Below are positions 56,878 to 64,000 of a stretch of 64,000 nucleotides of DNA, in pieces. A model generated the notes under the pieces. That model saw only the letters and a list, made by a program, of their open reading frames with translations, was not told where the DNA came from and did not search any database. Position 1 is the first letter of the stretch. Each line of letters opens with the position of its first letter. A program made the position numbers and the translations under genes. This DNA comes from JAOPZW01 sp963789015 (GTDB lineage: Bacteria > Actinomycetota > Thermoleophilia > Solirubrobacterales > Solirubrobacteraceae), in NCBI GenBank assembly GCA_963789015.1, contig CAWBIU010000001.1:1178001-1242000 (forward strand), in the 5' to 3' direction.

Positions 56878-57106
56878 CCGCCTCCGGAAAGACGGTCGCC
56901 ATCACCGTGCGGATCTGCTCGGCCTGCTCCTGGGTCGTGCCCTGGATGTTGACGCGGTTGATCGAGGCGACCGTCAGGTCGACGGCGAGCTTGATCGCGT
57001 TGTCGGCCCACGCCAGCTTCTGCTGGCCCTGGAGCTGCTCGGCGAACTCGCCCATCCGCCGCTGGAGCTCGTCAGGATCGCCGAAGAGTCCTCCGAAGCC
57101 TTCCAT
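56840..57106 (-). CDS. conserved hypothetical protein, 88 aa
   Basis: Begins MEGFGGLFGDPDELQRRMGEF and has a helical middle (LQGQQKLAWADNAIKLAVDL) and a C-terminus TVMATVFPEAVTLVREARQG. No family known to me; sequence resembles a small actinobacterial alpha-helical protein. A TACGAT hexamer six bases before the ATG (minus 57118-57113) indicates a leaderless start. Convergent with the flippase-like gene. Confidence 0.62.
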   Translation of the reverse strand: MEGFGGLFGDPDELQRRMGEFAEQLQGQQKLAWADNAIKLAVDLTVASINRVNIQGTTQEQAEQIRTVMATVFPEAVTLVREARQGLQ

Positions 57107-57112
57107 GGCCCA

Positions 57113-57118
57113 ATCGTA
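57113..57118 (-). promoter_or_regulatory. -10-like TACGAT, 88-residue protein
   Basis: Minus-strand TACGAT six bases before the ATG at 57106. Confidence 0.42.
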
Positions 57119-57147
57119 GCGAGCGCCGCGCGGCGGCCCGGCGTGGT

Positions 57148-57153
57148 TACGCT
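57148..57153 (+). promoter_or_regulatory. -10-like TACGCT, alpha/beta hydrolase
   Basis: TACGCT seven bases before the ATG at 57161; no Shine-Dalgarno. Confidence 0.42.
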
Positions 57154-57160
57154 GGCGACA

Positions 57161-57892
57161 ATGGAGACCGTCGAAGGCGCCGGGGTCGCGCTCGCCTACG
57201 CCGAGCAGGGCATGGGTCCGCCGGTGCTGCTGGTGCACGGGCTCGCCTCCGACGCGGCGGCGATGGCGCCGCTCGCCGACGCGCTGGCGCCCGACGCGCG
57301 CGTCATTTCCTACGACCGTCGCGGCTACGGCGCGAGCGGGGCTCCCGAGCCCTACGGCGGCACGAGCGTCGAGGAGCAGGCCGAGGACGCCGCGGCGCTG
57401 CTGCGCGCGCTCGGCGCGGCGCCCGCGATCGTCTGCGGCGACGGCTTCGGCGCGCTCGTGGCGCTTGACCTGGCCAAGCGCCACGGCGGCCTGGTCCGGG
57501 GGATCGTCGCCTCCAACCCGGTGCTCTTCGCGCTCGTCCCCGAGGCGACGGAGATCCTCTCGGCCCAGCGCGCCGAGCTCGAGGAGGCGCTGCGCTCGGG
57601 CGGGCCGGCGGCGGGCGTCGAGGCGTGGCTCGGCGGGCGCGTGGACGGCGAGGCGCTCGACCGCGCGCGGGCCGCCCACCGCGGCTTCTTCGCCGACTAC
57701 GCCGGGCTGGCGACGTGGTCGGCGTCGCGCCGCGAGCTGCGCGCGCTGGCCGTGCCCGCCGTCGTCCTCAGCGGCCCGTCGACGCCGGACCACGTGGCGG
57801 CCGCAGCCGACGCGCTCGCCGCGCTGCTGCCGCAGGCCACGCGCGCTAGGGACGGCGACATGGCCGCCGCGGCGCGCGCGCTGCTGCGCTGA
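57161..57892 (+). CDS. alpha/beta-hydrolase-fold protein with an altered nucleophile elbow
   Basis: 243 residues. The oxyanion region PVLLVHGLASDAAAMAPL is canonical, but the nucleophile elbow reads CGDGFGALVAL: Asp replaces the usual Ser of GxSxG, as in haloalkane dehalogenases and epoxide hydrolases. Near the end VVLSGPSTPDHVAAAADAL carries a candidate acid, but the position usually holding the catalytic His (RARDGDMAA) has none. It could be a non-hydrolytic or differently acting member. Leaderless ATG. Confidence 0.78.
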   Translation: METVEGAGVALAYAEQGMGPPVLLVHGLASDAAAMAPLADALAPDARVISYDRRGYGASGAPEPYGGTSVEEQAEDAAALLRALGAAPAIVCGDGFGALVALDLAKRHGGLVRGIVASNPVLFALVPEATEILSAQRAELEEALRSGGPAAGVEAWLGGRVDGEALDRARAAHRGFFADYAGLATWSASRRELRALAVPAVVLSGPSTPDHVAAAADALAALLPQATRARDGDMAAAARALLR

Positions 57893-57895
57893 CGG

Positions 57896-58345
57896 TCAGC
57901 CGCCGCGGTCGTGGAAGTAGAAGTCCGGCAGCGCGGCGCGCGTGACCTGCGCGGTGATCGAGGCGGCGAGCTCGAGGTCGCCGATCCGCGCGGCGAGGTC
58001 GTCGAGCGTGACGATGCCGCGCAGCTCGCCGTCGTCGACGATCGGGAGGCGGCGGATGCCGTGGCCGGCCATGAGCTGCGTGGCCTCGGTGACGTCCATC
58101 CCCGGGCCCGCGGTGACGACCGGGCTCGACGCGTGGTCCGACGCGCTGGCGTCGCCGCCGTGGCCGTCGGCGAGCACGCTGACGGCGAGGTCGCGGTCGG
58201 TGATGAAGCCGACCAGCTCGCCGTCCTCGCCGACCAGGACCACCGAGCCGACGTTGCGCTCGCGCATGACCTCGGCGACGTGGCGGACGGGCACGTCGGC
58301 GGCCGCGGTGACCACCGACTCCGTCATGACCTCGCGGATCTCCAT
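57896..58345 (-). CDS. CBS-domain pair protein
   Basis: 149 residues with two CBS motifs: VREVMTESVVTAAADVPVRHVAEVMRERNVGSVVLVGEDG (first) and VTAGPGMDVTEATQLMAGHGIRRLPIVDDGELRGIVTLDDLAAR (second). A tandem CBS pair binds adenine nucleotides and often senses energy state. The C-terminal ARIGDLELAASITAQVTRA is a helix. No effector domain attached, so it works through partners. The TAGAGT hexamer (minus 58361-58356) is ten bases before the ATG, sharing a 73-bp divergent region with the membrane-protein gene. Confidence 0.9.
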   Translation of the reverse strand: MEIREVMTESVVTAAADVPVRHVAEVMRERNVGSVVLVGEDGELVGFITDRDLAVSVLADGHGGDASASDHASSPVVTAGPGMDVTEATQLMAGHGIRRLPIVDDGELRGIVTLDDLAARIGDLELAASITAQVTRAALPDFYFHDRGG

Positions 58346-58355
58346 CGCCTCGCGG

Positions 58356-58371
58356 ACTCTAACCGTAAGAT
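58356..58371. promoter_or_regulatory. two adjacent divergent -10-like hexamers
   Basis: TAGAGT on the minus strand (58361-58356) for the CBS gene and TAAGAT on the plus strand (58366-58371), nine bases before the GTG at 58381. Their sites nearly touch, so the two promoters may compete. Confidence 0.4.
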
Positions 58372-58380
58372 CTGCGACCC

Positions 58381-58419
58381 GTGAGGCCGCCGTCCCCCAC
58401 CGAGCGGGCCGACCGCTGA
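58381..58419 (+). CDS. 12-residue leader ORF
   Basis: GTG start followed by VRPPSPTERADR and a TGA stop that overlaps the ATG of the membrane-protein gene (TGATG). The TAAGAT hexamer nine bases upstream gives a leaderless initiation. It may be a translational coupling device; equally the transcript may just have a short 5' leader. Confidence 0.35.
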   Translation: MRPPSPTERADR

Positions 58420-59429
58420 TGGCCGAAGAGCCGCTCGACCCGACACCCGACTCCGACCAGGGTCCCAGCGAGGACCCGCTCGAATGGGAGGCGCGCAACG
58501 CCAAGCGCGCCGGCTACCTGGCGCTCGCGGCCGGCGCCACGACGCTGCTCGGCTCGGTCATCTCGGCCCTCGCCCAGAGCTCGGTGCCCGACGCCGAGAA
58601 CCGCGTCCTCACGGTCGTCGACACGCTGCGCCTGGCCGCCGAGGGGCGGCCGATCCCGCCCGGGCGCCTCGCCGAGATCGCGCTGTACCTCGGCGATCAT
58701 CCGCTGCCGTTCATCCTCGGCGGCATTCTCATCGGCCTCGGCGGCCTGTTCGCCTTCGCGCCGCTCGCGTACCTCTTCCGCGCCGCGCGCAACCGTCGCG
58801 GCCAGCTGCCGCAGATCGCGCTCATCTCCGCCGCGATCGGCGCCGTCGGCTACGGCGTCGGGCAGGCGATCACGCGCACCTCGTACTACGTCGGCGCCTC
58901 GAACTTCCAGGACAGCGCCGACAAGTCCAACTCGGCCGCGGGCGACGCGCTGAACAACTCGGGTGTCGTGGTGGGCGGCCTGATCGCCCAGATCGGACAG
59001 ATCGCGCTCGCCGTCGCCTTCGCGCTCGTCGCCCTGAACGCGATGCGCGTCGGTCTGCTCACCCGCTTCCAGGGCGTGCTCGGCATGATCGTCGGCGCCA
59101 CGCTGATCCTGCCGCTCGACCAGTTCGGGCTCATCCGCTCGGCCTGGCTCGTGCTCGTCGGCCTGCTCATCCTGTCGGTCTGGCCGCGCCAGCGCCCGCC
59201 GGCGTGGTCGGTGGCCGAGGCCGTCCCGTGGCCGAGCCAGCAGCAGATCCGCGAGGAGCGCGACGCGGCGCGGCGCGAGCGAGACGGCGGCGGCGACGAG
59301 CCGCGCGGCCGTGGTCGCGACACCCGCGACGCCGACAAGGCGCCGCCGCCCCGAGCGCCCCAGCCGCGGCGCCCCGAGGCCTCGCCGCATCCCTCGTCGC
59401 AGAAGCGCAAGCGCAAGCGGCGCTCCTGA
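58419..59429 (+). CDS. polytopic membrane protein, 336 aa
   Basis: About six membrane helices: residues ~29-48, ~90-112, ~127-145, ~182-205, ~218-238 and ~245-265, with an acidic N-terminus (PLDPTPDSDQGPSEDPLEW) and a long Arg/Pro-rich C-terminal tail ending in PSSQKRKRKRRS. I do not recognise a defined family. The basic tail could bind nucleic acid or membrane phosphates. The ATG follows directly on a TGATG overlap with a 12-residue ORF. Confidence 0.75.
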   Translation: MAEEPLDPTPDSDQGPSEDPLEWEARNAKRAGYLALAAGATTLLGSVISALAQSSVPDAENRVLTVVDTLRLAAEGRPIPPGRLAEIALYLGDHPLPFILGGILIGLGGLFAFAPLAYLFRAARNRRGQLPQIALISAAIGAVGYGVGQAITRTSYYVGASNFQDSADKSNSAAGDALNNSGVVVGGLIAQIGQIALAVAFALVALNAMRVGLLTRFQGVLGMIVGATLILPLDQFGLIRSAWLVLVGLLILSVWPRQRPPAWSVAEAVPWPSQQQIREERDAARRERDGGGDEPRGRGRDTRDADKAPPPRAPQPRRPEASPHPSSQKRKRKRRS

Positions 59430-59444
59430 GGGTTGCGCGCAAGA

Positions 59445-59468
59445 CGGGCGCCCGGAGCCGGGCGCCCG
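59445..59468. terminator. strong GC hairpin between convergent genes
   Basis: An 11-bp stem: CGGGCGCCCGG-AG-CCGGGCGCCCG, 15 bp after the membrane-protein gene and 20 bp before the actP stop. No T-run follows in either direction. Most likely a bidirectional T-less terminator. Confidence 0.5.
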
Positions 59469-59487
59469 CCCTGCCGCCTTGCCACCT

Positions 59488-61086
59488 CTAGTGCGGCGTG
59501 AGCGCCTTCTCGGCGCCGAGCCCCGTCTCGGCCCGCACGTGGAGCTCGTGGAACGTGTGCTCGGCCGTCTCCTCGCGCGACAACAGGGTCCCCAGGATGC
59601 AGCCGAGGAAGCCCATCGGGATCGAGATGATGCCCGGGTTGTTGAGGTCGTAGAAGGAGAACGCGCCGGTGTTCGGCTCGCCGGGCGGGCCGCCCCAGAC
59701 GATCGGGCTGATGATGATCAGCGCGAGCGCCGAGGTCACCCCGGCGAACACGCCGCAGACCGCGCCGGTCGTGTTGAAGCGCGGCCAGGTGAGCGCGAGC
59801 AGTAGCGCGGGGAAGTTCGCGCTGGCCGCGATCGCGAACGCCAGGCCGACCATGAACGAGACGTTCAGCCCCTCGCCGCCGACGATCGCGATGAACATGG
59901 CGATGACGCCGATCGCCACCGCGGCGATCTTGGCCACCCACACCTCCTCGCGCTCGGAGTCCTTGCCCTTGCGGATCACGCTCGACCAGATGTCGTGCGA
60001 GACCGCCGCCGACGAGGACAGCACGAGGCCGGCGACGACCGCGAGGATCGTCGCGAAGGCGACGCCGGCGATCACGGCCAGGAAGAGGTCGCCGCCGAAC
60101 GTGCCCTCACCGCCGCCGAGCTCCTGCGCGAGGTTCGGCGCGGCCAGGTTGCCGCCCGAGCCCGCCGCCTCGACGCCGCCCTCGCCGAGGATGGCGCGGG
60201 CGCCGAAGCCGATGACCGTCGTCAGCAGGTAGAAGAAGCCGATCAGGAACATCGCCCACACCACCGAGCTGCGCGCCGCCTTGGCGTTCGGCACGGTGAA
60301 GAAGCGCATCAGGATGTGCGGCAAGCCGGCGGTGCCGAGCACGAGCGCGAGGCCGAGCGAGATCTTGTCGACGTCGTTCTTCAGGAACGTGCCCGGGGCG
60401 AGCGAGAACGTCGTCTCGGGACCGGTCGCCTCCTCGGCGCGGTTGAACAGCTCGATCGGGTTGAAGCCCACCCGCTCGAGCACGAAGATCGACATCACGA
60501 CGATGCCGCACATGAGCAGGACGGCCTTGATGATCTGCACCCAGGTCGTGGCCAGCATGCCGCCGAAGACGACGTAGCAGAGCATGAACGTGCCGGTGAT
60601 GAGCACGGACAGCGTGAAGTCGATGCCGACGAGCGCCTGGATGAGCACGCCCGCGCCGACCATCTGCGCGATCAGGTAGAAGGCGGCCACGGCCAGCGTC
60701 CCGGTGGCGGCGGCGACGCGCGCCGGGCGCTCCTTGAGGCGGAAGGCGAGGACGTCGGCGATCGTGTACTTGCCCGCGTTTCGCATCCGCTCGGCGAGCA
60801 GGAACATCACCGTCAGGAAGGCGACGAGGAAGCCGATCGAGTACAGGAAACCGTCGAACCCGTACAGGTAGATCAGGCCGGCGATCCCCAGGAAGGACGC
60901 GGCCGACAGGTAGTCGCCGGAGATCGCCAGCCCGTTCTGGGAGCCGGTGATGTTGCGCCCGGCGGCGTAGAACGTCGCGGCGCCGGTCATCCGCTTCGAT
61001 GCCCAGAACGTGATGCCGAGCGTGATCGACAGGACGATCGCGAAGATGACCAGCGCGGTGGTGTTGACAGCGGCGATCGGGGTCAT
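59488..61086 (-). CDS. actP: cation/acetate symporter
   Basis: 532-residue sodium:solute symporter family (SSS) transporter with about 13 helices, close to ActP/YjcG, which imports acetate with sodium or protons. Seen: TFWASKRMTGAATFYAAGRNI, SASFLGIAGLIYLYGFDG, SQNGLAISGDYLSAASFLG near the start and AFAIAASANFPALLLALTWPRFN later. It overlaps the DUF485 gene by four bases, the standard yjcH-actP arrangement. The acs gene diverges upstream, giving an acetate uptake-activation module. Confidence 0.94.
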   Translation of the reverse strand: MTPIAAVNTTALVIFAIVLSITLGITFWASKRMTGAATFYAAGRNITGSQNGLAISGDYLSAASFLGIAGLIYLYGFDGFLYSIGFLVAFLTVMFLLAERMRNAGKYTIADVLAFRLKERPARVAAATGTLAVAAFYLIAQMVGAGVLIQALVGIDFTLSVLITGTFMLCYVVFGGMLATTWVQIIKAVLLMCGIVVMSIFVLERVGFNPIELFNRAEEATGPETTFSLAPGTFLKNDVDKISLGLALVLGTAGLPHILMRFFTVPNAKAARSSVVWAMFLIGFFYLLTTVIGFGARAILGEGGVEAAGSGGNLAAPNLAQELGGGEGTFGGDLFLAVIAGVAFATILAVVAGLVLSSSAAVSHDIWSSVIRKGKDSEREEVWVAKIAAVAIGVIAMFIAIVGGEGLNVSFMVGLAFAIAASANFPALLLALTWPRFNTTGAVCGVFAGVTSALALIIISPIVWGGPPGEPNTGAFSFYDLNNPGIISIPMGFLGCILGTLLSREETAEHTFHELHVRAETGLGAEKALTPH

Positions 61087-61526
61087 CGCACGGCCTCCGA
61101 GGTCGGCTCGACGCGGCCTCCGAGGCGCGCACCGTCACGGTCGACCACCTCGGGGTGCTTCTCCACGTAGACCTCGATCGTCTTGTCGGCGAGCGGGTCG
61201 AACACCTTCTCGGACTTCTTCAGGTACATGATCCCGAGCACGAGGACCATCAGGAACTGGCTCAGCGCGAGCACGTAGCCCACGGTCAGCCCCTGGTAGA
61301 CGCTCTCGCCCATGAAGTCGGGCGCGACCGCCGTGAGGATGACGAAGCCCATGTACCAGCTCAGGAAGAAGATCGTCCCCGGGATCACGAACGATCGCCG
61401 GGCACGGACCAGCTCCTGGAACTCGGGCTCACGCTCGATCTCGTCCCAGTCGATCTGGGGCTCGCTCGAGGCCTGCGAGGCGGCCCCGCCGTCGCCTTCG
61501 CGGGCAGGGGTCAGCGGTTCAGCCAT
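61083..61526 (-). CDS. DUF485 membrane protein (YjcH-like)
   Basis: 147 residues with two membrane helices (residues ~50-72 and ~85-107) of the DUF485 pattern: PEFQELVRARRSFVIPGTIFFLSWYMGFVIL, PDFMGESVYQGLTVGYVLALSQFLMVLVLGIMYLK. It is the typical partner of actP. An acidic N-terminal and a Lys/Glu-rich C-terminal tail flank the helices. Co-transcribed with actP (ATGA overlap). Confidence 0.92.
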   Translation of the reverse strand: MAEPLTPAREGDGGAASQASSEPQIDWDEIEREPEFQELVRARRSFVIPGTIFFLSWYMGFVILTAVAPDFMGESVYQGLTVGYVLALSQFLMVLVLGIMYLKKSEKVFDPLADKTIEVYVEKHPEVVDRDGARLGGRVEPTSEAVR

Positions 61527-61639
61527 CTTCCCTCTCCTCCATTAGACCGGGACGACGCTCTCCGGCCCGTGGTTACCCCGCGCACCGGAGCGCGAATCCG
61601 TCCCCGGAAGTGGCCTCGACGGTCCGCGCGTGGTACACG

Positions 61640-61652
61640 TGCCCGACGGGCA
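61640..61652. promoter_or_regulatory. palindrome TGCCCG-A-CGGGCA in the acs/DUF485 region
   Basis: Perfect 6-bp arms around a single base, in the 188-bp region between divergent acs and DUF485-actP. A regulator of acetate metabolism could bind here. No adjacent regulator gene in the window. Confidence 0.35.
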
Positions 61653-61714
61653 GTGCACGCGTCGGGGGGCGCGGGTAGCCCCGTGCAGGACTGAGGCGAC
61701 AAGAGGAGAGGACC

Positions 61715-63719
<2,005 letters not shown>

Positions 63720-63741
63720 CGGTCCCATCCGCAGATACCCG

Positions 63742-63777
63742 CACCGCCAGGCGGCCGGCGATCACCGCCTGGCGGTG
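63742..63777. terminator. long hairpin after acs
   Basis: ACCGCCAGGCGG (63743-63754), 10-nt loop, CCGCCTGGCGGT (63765-63776): a perfect 12-bp stem, extended by one more pair at 63742/63777. No T-run follows. Confidence 0.5.
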
Positions 63778-63791
63778 TCCTCGACCCTTGA

Positions 63792-63807
63792 AATGCCTGG
63801 AGGCATT
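63792..63807. repeat. inverted repeat AATGCCT-GG-AGGCATT
   Basis: 7-bp arms with a 2-nt centre, second in a row of four hairpins after acs. The A/T-rich arms stand out against the GC background. Confidence 0.45.
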
Positions 63808-63827
63808 CCTGCGGGTCTGCGTCCTTG

Positions 63828-63852
63828 CCAGGCGGCGCCGCCGACCGCCTGG
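63828..63852. repeat. second copy of the CCAGGCGG/CCGCCTGG hairpin
   Basis: CCAGGCGG (63828-63835), nine-base loop, CCGCCTGG (63845-63852). Its arms repeat the core of the hairpin at 63742-63777, so the two look like duplicates. Confidence 0.45.
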
Positions 63853-63876
63853 ACGGCACGCGTACCTATGGACGGA

Positions 63877-63889
63877 ACCGCTTAGCGGT
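63877..63889. repeat. palindrome ACCGCT-T-AGCGGT
   Basis: Perfect 6-bp arms with one central base, last of the four hairpins, immediately before the stop codon of the next minus-strand gene. Confidence 0.4.
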
Positions 63890-63894
63890 CCGGC

Positions 63895-64000
63895 TCAGCG
63901 ACCGAGCGTGCGGGCGATGGAGCGCGCCCGGGCGGGGACGTCCGCGATCCCACGGCGGACGGCCGACAGCCCGGCGCGCACCTCCTCGTCGCCCACGTCC
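63895..64000 (-). CDS. C-terminal end of an unidentified gene
   Basis: The last ~34 residues of a minus-strand protein: DVGDEEVRAGLSAVRRGIAD, then VPARARSIARTLGR, stop TGA at 63897-63895. Too short to assign. It is convergent with acs. Confidence 0.45.
   Translation of the reverse strand, partial: DVGDEEVRAGLSAVRRGIADVPARARSIARTLGR

Noticed and set aside
61621..61660. CGTG-GTA-CACG palindrome next to TGCCCG-A-CGGGCA
   Set aside because: Only four-base arms; expected often in GC-rich DNA, so not listed as a feature.

Overview
The window is chromosomal DNA from a very GC-rich actinobacterium. The closest overall fit is Thermoleophilia / Solirubrobacterales (Solirubrobacter, Conexibacter or Baekduia-like). 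Reasons: strong G/C third-position bias, many GTG starts, secreted FecR-like and BNR/propeller-like proteins, a HipA-like kinase/DUF3037 pair, an ECF42-type sigma factor with a YciI/DGPF partner, and small conserved actinobacterial proteins. This placement is an inference from protein families; there is no rRNA gene here to confirm it. I saw no tRNA, rRNA, CRISPR array, prophage or insertion sequence.

Layout. 1-5.3 kb: M29 aminopeptidase (cut by the edge), aldo/keto reductase, MBL-fold hydrolase, metF, a YgjP-like metallopeptidase. 5.3-13 kb: methyltransferase, DHA2 drug exporter, large LuxR-type ATPase regulator, GNAT enzyme, citrate synthase. 13-22 kb: dCTP deaminase, PfkB kinase, DEAD-box helicase, a zinc-ribbon/membrane/discoidin-like protein, cyclophilin, a NarL-type two-component pair, SDR-queA operon. 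22-31.6 kb: MFS and DMT transporters with divergent GlxA-like and LysR regulators, flavin and VOC proteins, a DapB-like operon with a 37-residue leading ORF, two secreted or propeller-like proteins. 31.6-37.7 kb: OmpR-type two-component pair followed by a peptide-type solute-binding lipoprotein, CtaG-like protein, phosphotransferase. 37.8-47.4 kb: secreted glycosidase, SixA-like phosphatase, an operon of UDG-like protein, amidohydrolase and S41 peptidase, CoA-disulfide-reductase-like enzyme, HD hydrolase, MutM-like glycosylase, DMT transporter. 47.4-49.1 kb: a decayed stretch with two gene remnants and one FecR-like secreted protein. 49.1-55.1 kb: broken peroxiredoxin, hypothetical gene, HipA-like/DUF3037/methyltransferase operon with a divergent DUF1835 gene, YciI-ECF42 module. 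55.1-64 kb: HAD phosphatase, flippase-like protein, CBS protein, membrane protein, and the acetate module actP-DUF485 divergent from acs.

Expression logic. The clearest window-wide signal is a TANNNT -10-like hexamer 6-10 bases before the start codon of about 28 genes on both strands, with no Shine-Dalgarno sequence. This is the geometry of leaderless transcription. In four cases the stop codon of the upstream gene supplies the TAG/TAA of that hexamer. Genes inside operons are often joined by 4-base GTGA or ATGA overlaps. Several divergent gene pairs carry inverted repeats over their shared promoter space.

Integrity. Four conserved genes (S41 peptidase, amidohydrolase, peroxiredoxin, acetyl-CoA synthetase) are each broken by one or two single-base insertions. 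All six events are +1 and sit in G/C context. Sequencing or assembly error is the simplest explanation, but real decay cannot be excluded from sequence alone. The best candidate for a poorly described system is the HipA-like kinase - DUF3037 - methyltransferase operon that shares one -10 region with the divergent DUF1835 gene.
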